Below are positions 9,550 through 19,566 of a stretch of 64,000 nucleotides of DNA, in pieces; the first letter of the stretch is position 1, and each line of letters starts with the position of its first letter. The translations under genes were made by a program, and so were the position numbers. The notes below the pieces were generated by a model. It worked only from the letters and a program-made list of their open reading frames with translations, searched no databases and had not been told where the DNA came from. Origin of the DNA: Ornithodoros turicata (Eukaryota; Arthropoda; Arachnida; Ixodida; Argasidae). Location of the stretch: NCBI RefSeq assembly GCF_037126465.1, contig NC_088210.1, positions 27,429,511-27,493,510 on the forward strand. Reading direction: 5' to 3'.

Positions 9550-12500
9550 ATGCCACCAACGTTACGGAGCAACGGCTCTGTGTCGACGACGGCCGGAGAC
9601 GACGACAGCAGTCTTCGAAACGACAACACCGAATCGACGGAATCGACGCCAGTTAATCAAGCAGCTACACAGCCGGATCCACTGAACCAGCTACTGGAGT
9701 TCCTGCGTTTACAAGAGGCAAGTCGAGACGCAATGCTGCGGGAACTTCTTCAATCCAGATCTGCGAGGGATGAGGGTCCCATTCCCAGAGCTGTGTTACC
9801 GGACCTGTCCAAAGAAGTACAATCCTTCAACGGAGACGGGGATGAGAGACAAGCAGAAGAATGGCTCAACACCTTCGAGCAACTAGCTACGCAATGCAGG
9901 TGGACCGACAACGCCAAACTGATGCTTGTGCAAGCCAAGTTGACGGGACCAGCGGCACGATGGTACGCCAGCAAAGTCAGCGACTGCAAGACGTGGGACT
10001 CTTTCGTGACGAACTTTCGGAAGATGTTTGTTCCCGGAGTGAGCGCTGTTACTCGCTACGACGACATGCGAAAAAGAGTACAGCAAAGGGGTGAGTCCTT
10101 GTTAGAATATTTTATGGACAAGGTCCATCTTTGCAAGAGATGCGGGTTGAGTGACGCGGAGACCAAAGAGCAGGTTTTATTGTGTACTTTAGATAGGAGT
10201 GCATACCAAATGTTAACGCCAAAATCACACGCATGCCTCGAAGATCTTCTTCATGATATGAAGCGTTGTCTTGTGATGGAAAAGGAACGTAAACAAATAT
10301 TCGGCACTTCGACTTCCAAAACACCCAACGAAAAGGATCAGAATTTGGCTACAACGGGTCCAAAACAGAAAGGAGGGAGGTACGCCCCCGCCAAAAACGC
10401 CCAGGGTAGGCTGAAATGCTTTAATTGCAACGAGTATGGGGATCACCTCGCCAAAAATTGCCCTAAGGAGAAGAGGATTAAGTATTGCACTCTGTGCAAC
10501 CAAAACGGACACGGCAATCGCGAGTGTAAGAAGGGTCAAACGAACCCCAAGCAAATGCTTTGCATAGGTAAACACACTGCCGAGAAGTACATCAAGGAGG
10601 CATCCATAAACGAAAAATGTGTGGCAAAGGCATTTATAGACCAAGGCAGCGCAGTGACTATTATCACGGCATCGATGGCTTTGCAAGCGGGTGCACACGT
10701 GCGACCAGCCTGCAACGAAGACGCGCTATTCGGGCTGGGACAGGCAAAAACAATGCCAATTGGTAAAACAACGATCAAGGTGGCTATCGACGACGTTGTA
10801 GCGACTGTTGAAGCCTGTATTGTGCACGATAAGGCAATCGATTATGACATGCTCATCGGCCGCACGTTCATTGACCGTGACAATGTTGTCATGATCAAGG
10901 CGAAAGATCAAATGAAGTTGTATGACAGGAGTAAAGACGGGCCATTTAAAGACTTTCAACTGGAACCTGTCGGCGGAAAATTAACATTGCGCAGCTCTGA
11001 ATCGGTCGAAGTACCACCAAACACCGTTCAATTCGTTAGGGCCCATACCGTATCGAAGACAGAGACATCTCTTGTCATGTTAACACACCAGAACAAGGAC
11101 TTGGGGTGTCTCCTGCAGTTACACGAAGGGGAAACTCGTGTGCCCGTAATGAACGACACGAATTTGCCTTTTGTGGTTCGGAAGGGCTTCAGTCTTGGAA
11201 GGGCCGAAGATGTAAGCCTGGATGTAATTTCTGACGAACCAGGAAAGTCTGAGAGCGTTGCAAACGAAGAAAATATTGTGTTAACGGCAACGAAGGGCGC
11301 ATGCGAGCCTATAAGGGCTCAACAGGTTACGGTGGGACGGGATGTCACCGAAGAAGGAAAGATTTCTCTTGTCGAAATGCTAAATGAGCACCGCCAATGT
11401 TTCGCGATGGATCTAACAGAACTGGGAAAAACATCTGCAACGTGTATGTCCATTGAGGAAATTGAGAACGCGAAGCCCGTCTACTGCCGACCGTACCGCG
11501 CCACCCATGACGAGAGGGAAAGACTGAGGCGCATTGTTGAAGAACTAAAGGAAGCGGGAATTGTTCGCGACTCGGTGTCCCCATACGCCAGTCCCGTCCT
11601 CCTCGTAAAGAAAAAGAATGGGGAGTACCGCAAGGTTGTTGACTACCGTCGGCTTAACCAGCAGACTAAAAAGGACAGATTCCCGTTGCCGATAATTGAT
11701 GATCAGCTTGACAGACTAAACGGAAGCAAGTATTTTACGACGCTAGATCTGGCGAGTGGATACATGCAAGTACCGATGAGCCCCGAGTCAGTAGAGAAGA
11801 CCGCATTTATAACGCCCGACGGGCACTATGAGTATATGTATATGAGCTTCGGGTTATGCAATGCACCAAGCGTCTTTCAGCGACTAATCAACAGAGTTCT
11901 GGGGAATCTTCGCTACGACACTGCAGTTTGCTATTTGGACGACGTGCTGGTGCCGAGTAAGACGGTAGAGGAGGGAATGGCCTCGTTAGAAAAGGTGCTA
12001 CATGCCTTTGGAGAGGCAAACTTGACGTTGAAGTTACCAAAATGCGAATTTTTCATGCCAGAGGTAACGTTTTTGGGCTTCAAAATAACCCGAGACGGAA
12101 TACAACCAGGCCCCGTCAAGCTAGAAGCCGTCAGTAACTACCCCAAGCCGAGGAATGTACATGAAGTACGGCGCTTTTTGGGACTGACTGGGTATTTTCG
12201 AAGATTCGTGCCACTCTACGCCTTGAAGGCGCGGGCACTAACGGAATTGACGAAGAAGGAAAGTGACTTCGTTTGGGGAGACCAGCAACAAGATGCGTTC
12301 GAGGCGCTCAGGGAGGAATTGACCAATGCACCTGTGCTGGCCTTGTACAATAGGAACGCCGAGACAGAGCTTCACACGGACGCCAGCCAGGAGGGCCTGG
12401 CAGGTATGCTACTCCAGAGAGGAGACGACGGTGATCTACATCTGGTGCACTGCGTCAGCCGACGCACGAATGACGCAGAACGGAGGTACCACTCGACCAG

Positions 12501-14088
12501 GTTGGAGCTCATGGCAGTAGTCTGGTCAATTGAGAAGATGCGACACTTCCTGGCAGGAATTCATTTCACAATATATACGGACTGTCAAGCGATTGTGTAT
12601 ATGAATGCAATGAAGACTAAGCTACCACAGATTGCACGATGGATGGATTTTATCCAAGATTATGACTTTACGATTCGGCATAGGGAGGGCACGAAAATGG
12701 CGCACGTGGACGCTCTCAGTAGAGCACCCTGTGCTGGTGAGGCGGACTGCGGCAACGAAGATCGTCTTCAGGTGTTCTTCACGATGGACGAAGCCGAACG
12801 CATTTACGCGGTCCAGAGAGCCGACGATGATTTGAGGCACTTCGTTGAAATACTCCAGAAGAAACCGGACGAACGCTCCAAGCGGGAGAAGGGGGAAGTA
12901 AAGGAATTCCAGCTAAAAGATGGTATTCTGTACAAGATCCACGAAGACAAAGACGGGAGGAGATTGCTTTTCGTCATCCCGAAGAGCAATAGGAAGGCGA
13001 CGACAATCAAACACCACGACCTGATGGGGCACAGCCACGCAGAAGAAACAGCCTGTAAGATCATGAGACGTTACTGGTTCACCGGTCTGCGCGGGTACGT
13101 GAAGCGACATGTCTCACAGTGCCTGGAATGCTTGTTTCACAAGGGACCGTCAGGGAAAAAGGCGGGAGAACTGCATCCTATTACACCGGGTAACAAACCA
13201 TTTGAAGTAGTACATTTGGACCACCTTGGACCATTCATACCAAGCACGCAGAGGAACCAAGAGTTGCTAGTGATAATCGACAACTTCAGCAAGTTTGTAC
13301 AGCTCTACCCCGTAAAGAATACGTCGACCAAGTGCACACTGAAGGCGTTGAGTCACTACGTTAACAGCTACGATGTCCCACAGAAGGTTATTACCGACCG
13401 AGGAACGGCCTTCACATCGTCCCAATTCGAAGGATATTGCCAAGACATGGGAATCCAACATGTGAAAATCTCCACGCAGCGCCCGCAAGGTAACGGCCAG
13501 GTTGAGAGAGTGCACAGGACGATTATTCCGAGGATTGCCATGGCAATCGAGAGGCCGGATCACAAAGATTGGGATAAGAACATCGACGAAATTCAGCGCA
13601 ATATAAACACTACACGTAGCAAGACGACGCAAAAGACCCCATTCCAAGTTCTCTACGGCTTCAACGCTAGGCATCACGACAGTCGACTGCGCGCGTTAGA
13701 CGCCGACGACGAATCAGAAGCCAGCTTAGAGGAGGTCAGGCAACAGGCCAGAGAGGCCATCGAGAAGCAACAAACGCAGCAAGCTCATCACTACAACTTG
13801 AGACGCCGAGCTGCACCAAAGTACGATGTTGGCGACATTGTAGTCGTAAAACGTCTCCCAGTTCACACGGGAAAACCAACCAAGACGCAGCAAAAGTACA
13901 GGGGTCCAATGGTTATTGATGCCGTGCTTCCTCACGACACCTATCGCGTCACCCAATTAAGGGGAAAACGTGGCAGACGCGACTACTGTACAACGGCACA
14001 TGCTGACCAAATAAGGCTCTGGCTTTCTTGCAGAAATGACGCGTGTGAGATAACTGATGATAATGAATCTGATGCAGATTCGGATTAA
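9550..14088 (+). CDS. Gypsy Gag-Pol polyprotein (1,512 aa)
   Basis: A single frame encodes Gag and Pol without a frameshift. The ATG at 9550 is chosen because the frame's earlier ATG (9322) lies inside the LTR. Gag (about 1-330) has a capsid-like region and two zinc knuckles: C290-C304, a CX2CX5HX4C variant, and C313-C326, canonical CX2CX4HX4C. Protease follows with D364 in FIDQGSAVTII, so the usual D-S/T-G motif reads D-Q-G. Reverse transcriptase spans about 640-830 with YLDD at 795-798. RNase H carries HTDAS near 944 and ends near DALSR. Integrase has an HHCC zinc domain (about 1155-1200) and catalytic D1224, D1283 and E1319 with 35 residues between the last two. A GPY/F-type module with YRGPM lies near 1450. 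Reverse transcription and integration of the element's RNA are the expected roles. The frame shows no stops. Confidence 0.95.
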   Translation: MPPTLRSNGSVSTTAGDDDSSLRNDNTESTESTPVNQAATQPDPLNQLLEFLRLQEASRDAMLRELLQSRSARDEGPIPRAVLPDLSKEVQSFNGDGDERQAEEWLNTFEQLATQCRWTDNAKLMLVQAKLTGPAARWYASKVSDCKTWDSFVTNFRKMFVPGVSAVTRYDDMRKRVQQRGESLLEYFMDKVHLCKRCGLSDAETKEQVLLCTLDRSAYQMLTPKSHACLEDLLHDMKRCLVMEKERKQIFGTSTSKTPNEKDQNLATTGPKQKGGRYAPAKNAQGRLKCFNCNEYGDHLAKNCPKEKRIKYCTLCNQNGHGNRECKKGQTNPKQMLCIGKHTAEKYIKEASINEKCVAKAFIDQGSAVTIITASMALQAGAHVRPACNEDALFGLGQAKTMPIGKTTIKVAIDDVVATVEACIVHDKAIDYDMLIGRTFIDRDNVVMIKAKDQMKLYDRSKDGPFKDFQLEPVGGKLTLRSSESVEVPPNTVQFVRAHTVSKTETSLVMLTHQNKDLGCLLQLHEGETRVPVMNDTNLPFVVRKGFSLGRAEDVSLDVISDEPGKSESVANEENIVLTATKGACEPIRAQQVTVGRDVTEEGKISLVEMLNEHRQCFAMDLTELGKTSATCMSIEEIENAKPVYCRPYRATHDERERLRRIVEELKEAGIVRDSVSPYASPVLLVKKKNGEYRKVVDYRRLNQQTKKDRFPLPIIDDQLDRLNGSKYFTTLDLASGYMQVPMSPESVEKTAFITPDGHYEYMYMSFGLCNAPSVFQRLINRVLGNLRYDTAVCYLDDVLVPSKTVEEGMASLEKVLHAFGEANLTLKLPKCEFFMPEVTFLGFKITRDGIQPGPVKLEAVSNYPKPRNVHEVRRFLGLTGYFRRFVPLYALKARALTELTKKESDFVWGDQQQDAFEALREELTNAPVLALYNRNAETELHTDASQEGLAGMLLQRGDDGDLHLVHCVSRRTNDAERRYHSTRLELMAVVWSIEKMRHFLAGIHFTIYTDCQAIVYMNAMKTKLPQIARWMDFIQDYDFTIRHREGTKMAHVDALSRAPCAGEADCGNEDRLQVFFTMDEAERIYAVQRADDDLRHFVEILQKKPDERSKREKGEVKEFQLKDGILYKIHEDKDGRRLLFVIPKSNRKATTIKHHDLMGHSHAEETACKIMRRYWFTGLRGYVKRHVSQCLECLFHKGPSGKKAGELHPITPGNKPFEVVHLDHLGPFIPSTQRNQELLVIIDNFSKFVQLYPVKNTSTKCTLKALSHYVNSYDVPQKVITDRGTAFTSSQFEGYCQDMGIQHVKISTQRPQGNGQVERVHRTIIPRIAMAIERPDHKDWDKNIDEIQRNINTTRSKTTQKTPFQVLYGFNARHHDSRLRALDADDESEASLEEVRQQAREAIEKQQTQQAHHYNLRRRAAPKYDVGDIVVVKRLPVHTGKPTKTQQKYRGPMVIDAVLPHDTYRVTQLRGKRGRRDYCTTAHADQIRLWLSCRNDACEITDDNESDADSD

Positions 14089-14573
14089 TGAATGCTGATT
14101 CCTTGTACTGCCTTCATTCTTGTATGTCTTCTTTGAAGTTAATGTTGCCTACCTTGATGAAAAGTACGAATATGCATGTACGAAAAGTGCGAATACATGT
14201 TTCACGTTATTGCTTTCGCACACTGTTTCAGTTGTTACATGATGAGTTGTGTCTTTTTACGAATTGCTTGCCAAGGAATCTGATACTTGTATGTGACATT
14301 GTACAGGAATATAGCTTTACTGTTGCCCATGATTCACCTGTATCCTTGTCAAAGCTTTCTGCACGTAAGGCTATGCGCATCATAATTGTTATAATGTAAC
14401 TGACATTTTTCAAGTGTATTCCTGTTTACAACGTGAGGGTTTTAGGTAGTGTTACGTATAGCTGATTGTCATTGTATATTATGGTTTACGCCTGTTTTCC
14501 GAAGATGGCATGACAATGTGTCAATGTTTGCCTGTACACATTCCGAGGGCGAAATGAAAGCAGAATGGCCGAG
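14089..14573 (+). other. 3' untranslated part of Gypsy element
   Basis: The Gag-Pol stop overlaps a new ATG (TAATG at 14086-14090) that opens a 103-codon frame to 14399 with no recognisable domain. The distance and lack of similarity argue against an envelope. A purine-rich stretch (GAGGGCGAAATGAAAGCAGA, 14545-14564) just before the 3' LTR is the likely polypurine tract. Confidence 0.5.
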
Positions 14574-14884
14574 TGTGAGGAGGGAATCTGCTTTCCCTGT
14601 CGCGCTCTGCTCCCTGCCATAAACTTGAGACGCGGACATCGAGGCACCCTGTTGTGCTCGCACCGAGGACCGGGAACGACGCAAAGGGACCAATCCCGGG
14701 CTCGCTGCGGTCCCGGTTCGTGGAATGAAGGTCCGTGAAATGCCACGACCTTGGGAAGAATGTATATATTGTAAATAAACTACAACGTCTCGAAGACGTT
14801 CGAAAAAGTGTTTCGACTCCACGCTGTCCGTTTTTCTGTTGCTGGGGACAAGTCCCCGCACTTCGAAGTTTTCCCCCCCTTACA
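14574..14884 (+). repeat. 3' LTR of Gypsy element
   Basis: 311 bp, TGTGAGG...TTACA. It matches the 5' LTR along its whole length by eye, with AATAAA at 14774-14779. Confidence 0.95.
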
Positions 14885-16602
14885 TATACATATGTGCCCT
14901 CTCGTAGGGACACGCAAAGATCGTTTATCAGGCACCGAGCTCATCTTCGTTCATTCAAAGGCAGGGCAGGAAAACGATTCAAGCGAGACAAGGGACAACG
15001 CTAGGAAGCCGGTTGCACAGCAGAAGGCGAACCGGACTTTCGTAATGAGTTGTCGTCTGCTACCATTTTGTGATTCCTTTCAGCGTGGACTCGCCGAGAA
15101 ATTATGCTATCCGTGTACCAGTCACGATACTCGGAGGGAGGGAAAGGGCGTGGTGTATGTATATACGTTAAGTAATGTTCATATCTGTGTAATGACGGTG
15201 ATGATTGTCGTGCGCCTTCATTAATTAACGGGCCTAACTAGGCTTTCAGCCGAAGGGCTGGCCCTTGCTCCGTAATGGCTGATTTGAAGAGGATAATTAG
15301 GGTTTCTCAGGGATGTATATACTGCTGCTAAAAGCACTGTCACTTGCTATGGCGGTTGTGGAAAGTTTTCGGGATATTTTTGCGGGACATCTTCCATACG
15401 TGAGCGGTGCTAGCGGAAGTAGCCTAGAAGCCACTCAAGCTTAGGGTCACGGCATCGCGGAAGCAGGCAGGCTGACCGCAGACAGTTTGTGAGGCTCACC
15501 AAGAGTACCTGTTCGTTAAGATTTTATTTACGATGTTCAACGTAAAAAGTATGCTATGCATTATGTTATTATATCCTGTACGCACTATATGCTATATGTT
15601 ATATCTAAGGCCACGTGGCTCTGCGTTGACATGCCGTCCTTGTTGCTTGCATAGATTGACCTTGAGCCGCAGCCATCGTCGTCTTGCTGTTGTGGCGACC
15701 TCCGTAATCTTTTTTTTTTTCAACTCGTGTAGCGCGAAGCGAAGAATAGTACAATTTGCGCGAAAACAGGTTCATAATACATAACAGGGTCCTCCTAACT
15801 GATTCCCCCTGCCGTGTGTAGTTGGAGAAAGTGATGGAGGATGCACCGTATATAGGTAATACACTGTACCTTCCTCTATATTACAAGTTAGGGGTGACTG
15901 ACACGTCTGGTTGTCATACTTGTGGTTCGCGTAAAGACATGTAGCGTCTCCTCTCATCCGATACAAGGCATGTCTCAAGTGCATTCTCCTTTTTTTTTTT
16001 TTTTTTTTTTGTAAATTGCGCTGGTTACATTGTCTGATCCGCTTTTTCAAGTCCTGTGTGGTCCTGATCCTGTCGGGGGGCATGAACTATGGCTTCGATG
16101 ACGGCAGTATCCTTGAAACGGCATAACCTAAAGGACCTTAAGCTGTGTGCTCGATTTTGCTTAATCGTATTATGCTCAGCATGACACTTCAGTGAGACGG
16201 GGCCCATATAGCGTTGTCATTATTTATTTTTTATTTTTTCTTGGTTGTCAGAAATAGCCCTATCTGTCCTACAAATGCGGGCAAATATTGGCAGTTTTCC
16301 GCGTTCTGGGAAAGGGTAGACTCGATCTGTGTCTCTCCGCCGTGCCACCTACTGATATGTCCGCTCTTAGTATTGATGCATGAGCGCCGAGCGTGAATCT
16401 ATAATTTGGCAGCGCTCTGTCTCTAACGGATGAGGTATTAAGTTGACAGGTGGGGCGAGTTGCTCCGCATATTGAAAAAACACGCTGCTCGAGTGTTTGC
16501 ACATGCGCAGCCATGGACCGTGTGGGAGGTGTGATCGGGTGATCGGGAGTCCACGTTGCCGACCGAGGTTGTTGAAAGGCTTTTTATGCATCTGTAAGTA
16601 TG
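14885..16602. other. No gene seen
   Basis: Poly-T runs lie at 15710-15720 and 15990-16012. Frames of about 100 codons at 15772-16083 and 14808-15224 show no domain. No element ends recognised. Confidence 0.5.
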
Positions 16603-16834
16603 CAGGGTGTTTGCTCTAACGTGTCCAAAAATTATATTTAAAGCGAGCGATAAAAGAAAAGGAAGTGGTACTTCTCTGCCACTTGAGTATAAGAAGCAGG
16701 TACTGCTTACCTAGTAGCACCTGTTTCTTAGTCAAGTAGCTGAAAAAGTAGTAGTAGAGAAGTAGTAGAGTTGAGTAGTCTTTTATCGGCTCGCTTCAAA
16801 TAAAATTTCTGAACACGTTAGAGCAAACACCCTG
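16603..16834. mobile_element. MITE with CAGGGTGTTTGCTC ends
   Basis: The left end CAGGGTGTTTGCTCTAACGT and following ATTTAAAGCGAGCGATAAAA are matched by the inverse on the right (TTTTATCGGCTCGCTTCAAA ... GTTAGAGCAAACACCCTG). The inverted repeats are about 57 bp in a 232-bp element. The centre is also partly self-complementary (AAGAAGCAGGT/ACCTGTTTCTT). Non-coding. Confidence 0.8.
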
Positions 16835-17047
16835 TAGAAGACTGCAGGAGCAGATTCCGTAGGACGAGCTACGGAATGTTCTTCGTCGTTGGCTACATGC
16901 CTGTGCAAAATTAATCCGCAGACTGACTTCTTCTCTGTTTTTTTTTGTTCTTTTTTTTTTGATACCGTGTTAACGCCGCGAACCAACTGTGGCCATGAGC
17001 GACGTACAGATGTGCACCCATGGAGAGAGAACAGCAAAAAGGAGGGG

Positions 17048-17235
17048 GGACATGGGCGTTAGTATGCGTCCTGGGCCGACTTCAGGGGGAACTGTGCCGC
17101 CGTTCGTCTGGAAAGTCTTCGGAAAACCTCAGACAGCACAACCTATGGTAGGATTCGAACCCAGCACCTCCCAGTCTTCAGCACGACCTTGGCTAACACC
17201 AACGAGTGGGACGCCTTAGCCCGCTGGTAGACTGA
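17048..17235 (-). mobile_element. tRNA-derived SINE, copy 1
   Basis: On the minus strand it has a tRNA-like head with the B box GGGTTCGAATCC, then GTTGTGCTGTCTGAGGTTTT, a GCACAGTTCCCC block and GTCGGCCCAGGACGCATAC. The same order occurs in the copies at 18551, 55030 and 57316. The GGCCGACAACGG tail present in other copies is missing. RNA polymerase III transcription is implied by family type only. Confidence 0.75.
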
Positions 17236-18261
17236 CTTCCTTGACGTCGCTTATGGTCATAGTGAGGAGCGCGAATAACATTGTATTCGCAATCCGCACA
17301 GATCGCAATCCGCTTGTAAGATCCGCCGCTATACTTGAAATGGGTGTCGCCGGAGAGTGCGGAACACCTACTGATGCACTGAGGACGCTTTATGTCTGGC
17401 CTGCAATCTCTGAAGAGTGTCCTGGATAGGCTGGAGGCTCCTCAACGTTGGAGAAAGTGCTGGGGGGACTGGTCAGACCAGCAAAGACAAGATCCGCTCT
17501 GCGTCCTGGTACACTGTCTGAAAGACATAGACGATGCGGCCATCTTTTAGGACTCAATCCCACAATATCTCATCAGAGTGATTAGCGTTCCTGATTTAAC
17601 ATCCACCAAGTGTTGTGGAGAAGCTAGCTACACTGGACGGGGCCAACATCTCCGTTTCTTTTTTTCTTCTCTAGGTCTCTATCCGTCTCTGAAATAGGTG
17701 TATTCACATACGCGTCAGATATGGTGTGTATCCGGACGTCCGTGATCATTTGTATAGGGAAAAATCTACATGACGACAGTGCTACGTATTCAAGTTTTTG
17801 TTTTTATATTTCCGAGCATAAGAAATCGCATAGGAAACTTCTATCATGCAAGGACTTCCAGGCCATGAATTAAAGACCCTTCAATTGGCCAAAACTAATT
17901 TTCTAATAGTTTTAAGCGGAGCGACATCCTACCATGCACGGATTTCTGAATCAAGGCTATATGTATAGTCTTCACATTAATGTCGAAGGTCTGTGCCAAA
18001 CATTTGTTATAAATCGCACAATCTTTAGAGTTAGACCGGTATACACACGCCGGTTCTGCTTACCCTGAAGTAACATTGTCAAGCACTTGCAAAATACTGC
18101 TCTCATTATACGTATACTTCGTCCTATATTGGCGCCACACCGGCTTGCCGTTGTTCGCCTCGCTCATGTGGGCTGAATTTCACCCACAACAGGTCGAAAG
18201 CCATATTGATGCCAATGCATATGAAAGCCAAACATTGCACAGAATGATGGTTTGATGGGAA
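17236..18261. other. No gene seen; dispersed repeat fragment
   Basis: About 17340-17640 resembles 33620-33840 (shared blocks GCGGCCATCTTT, CACAATATCTCA, and a CCACC block followed by TGTTG or CGTTC). This suggests an old dispersed repeat of unknown type. The rest is unassigned. Confidence 0.4.
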
Positions 18262-18533
18262 GGAAAAAAAAAGGGGGGGCGTACGCCTTTTTGTGACAAC
18301 TAACGTAACTACATAGGGGTCAGAAAAAAAGGCGTGCGCCTCCCGTTTTCAACAAATCAGAGGAGAGAACGATGTCATTCCCCAAATGGCACATCATCCT
18401 GGCCCAATATTGGACCAATATTTGTCCAATAGTGGGCCGACATTGCCAATATTGGCCAAGATGTTATGCTGCTTGGGTCGGGACGATAGTTGGCTAGTAT
18501 ATAGCGCGTTATACCGTGAATTTCCGTTTTAAG
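18262..18533. mobile_element. Degenerate CACTCTTAAAA MITE, interrupted
   Basis: GGCGTACGCCTTTTTGTGAC and its inverse side, AAGGCGTGCGCCTCCCGTTT then TCAACAAATCAG, are the family's central part. The right arm resumes after an insertion as ACGATAGTTGGCTAGTATAT then CGTTATACCGTGAATTTC and CGTTTTAAG. The outer left arm is lost or too diverged to see. An unrelated small element occupies 18381-18477, and a SINE starts just past the right end. Confidence 0.65.
18381..18477. mobile_element. CCAATATTGG palindrome-rich TIR element, nested
   Basis: 97 bp. It starts CCCAAATGGCACATCATCCT and ends with the inverse of CCCAAGCAGCATAACATCTT. Between lie CCAATATTGG-type palindromes and half-sites. The host MITE reads CATTC on the left and TCGGGACGATAGTTGG on the right, against CATTCGAGATGATGG in intact copies, so the insertion duplicated about 2 bp (TC). 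Confidence 0.65.
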
Positions 18534-18550
18534 GGATTCGAACCTTGGAG

Positions 18551-18757
18551 GTGCCCGAATTCGAATCCCGGTGCCGGCTGTGCTGTCTTGGATGTTTCCT
18601 GGGTCTTCCTCAGAGGCTCAGACACTGTCAAACATATGTCGGCCCAGTTCCCCTAAAAGTCGGCCCAGGACGCACATTCCCCAGGGCGTTAGTCGTGACG
18701 TTACCCATACCTCTGTGAGGCCGACAACGGCGAACCCTTTCACCAGCACCACCACCA
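18551..18757 (+). mobile_element. tRNA-derived SINE, copy 2 (5' part missing)
   Basis: It begins at the tRNA T-arm/B box (ATTCGAATCCCGGTGCCGGC), then TGTGCTGTCTTGGATGTTTC, CTCAGAGGC, ACATATGTCGGCCCAGTTCC, GTCGGCCCAGGACGCACATT, GAGGCCGACAACGGCGAACC, and ends in an ACC repeat. It lacks the A-box half, like the copy at 55030. No clear target duplication was found. Confidence 0.8.
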
Positions 18758-19393
18758 TTTGGTATGTGAGGCTCTACCTTGCGAAGACCCCCGCGACATC
18801 CATCGCTTCTCGGAAAGCAAGCCCACGTCCTCTTCGATCGCCCAACTGCCTGCGCTGTTGCAGTCTTCGGCTAAGCGATCACACTGTAAAAGTCCTTGCA
18901 GTATACTGAGTCCGGCTGTGCGTTCCCGCAGCAAGTCGTCTCCCATCGATCAAGTTTTAGACGCTGTTTAAGGTCAGACAGCGTCACCCCCGCGTGCGAT
19001 CGTGCGCGTAATCCTTGTCCTGTACGAAAGACGTTGTGGCAGTCATGGCGTGCGAGCTGCGAGCGACCCAGAAATTACGTAAAAGTGTCGCGTCCTCCGT
19101 TTCAGCAGTCTTTTGCTACGCTTGACGTGGTCCGAAGTGGCCTGACCACGTTCCACTGCCGGAGTCGCATTTAAGCTGGATTATGCGCATGCCTGACCGC
19201 CCGTGATGCGGTGGTTGCTCTGCGTCAGAGGGGAAGGAATGGGACAGGTGTTTAGAGACGTAAAAAAAGTTTACGTGGGCGTTATTACGTAACATGGAAA
19301 GAAAGCTGGTAACATGAAAAGAAGTGCTCGCACTGGTTGGAGGTCTTATAAATTTCGTCCCTGCATCAAGTCGAAATTATACCTGCAATCTTC
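18758..19393. other. No gene seen
   Basis: Short overlapping frames without domains. No element recognised. Confidence 0.5.
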
Positions 19394-19445
19394 TCACACG
19401 TAACATGAAAAACGGTTAGGAGCAACTAAGATTTATTTGAACAAG

Positions 19446-19476
19446 AACTTTCGTGCAAGAGACTGCACTTCTTCAG
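19446..19476 (-). ncRNA. Hammerhead-ribozyme-like motif
   Basis: Minus-strand mirror of the plus-strand motif: CTGAAGA, a stem GTGCA/TGCAC with loop GTCTCT, then GAAAG. It fits CUGANGA plus GAAA of the hammerhead core. Helices I and III are not obvious, so self-cleavage is unproven. Confidence 0.4.
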
Positions 19477-19535
19477 GTTACACAACTAAGTGCGACACAG
19501 TGCGACCCGACTTGTGTCGCACTTAGTTGTGTAAC

Positions 19536-19566
19536 CTGAAGAAGTGCAGTCTCTTGCACGAAAGTT
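19536..19566 (+). ncRNA. Hammerhead-ribozyme-like motif
   Basis: CTGAAGA (19536-19542), a 5-bp stem GTGCA/TGCAC with loop GTCTCT, then GAAAG (19560-19564). The two invariant blocks of the hammerhead core are present in the right order around helix II. The cleavage-site helix cannot be assigned with confidence. Confidence 0.4.

Larger units (their letters stand above)
9161..14884 (+). mobile_element. Intact Ty3/Gypsy LTR retrotransposon
   Basis: This is a complete element of 5,724 bp: 311-bp LTRs starting TGTGAGG and ending TTACA, a primer-binding site matching the tRNA-Leu 3' end, one long Gag-Pol frame, about 485 bp of 3' untranslated DNA, and the second LTR. TATA flanks both ends (9157-9160 and 14885-14888) as a 4-bp target duplication. 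Protein order is Gag, protease, reverse transcriptase, RNase H, integrase, which defines Ty3/Gypsy rather than Copia. No envelope frame is present. LTRs that read as identical and the unbroken frame point to a recent insertion that may still be active. Confidence 0.95.

Noticed and set aside
17140..17235. tRNA genes at GGTTCGAATCC sites (also 18551, 55030 and 57430)
   Set aside because: The B-box sequences sit in SINE heads followed by the shared SINE body. No complete cloverleaf could be drawn.
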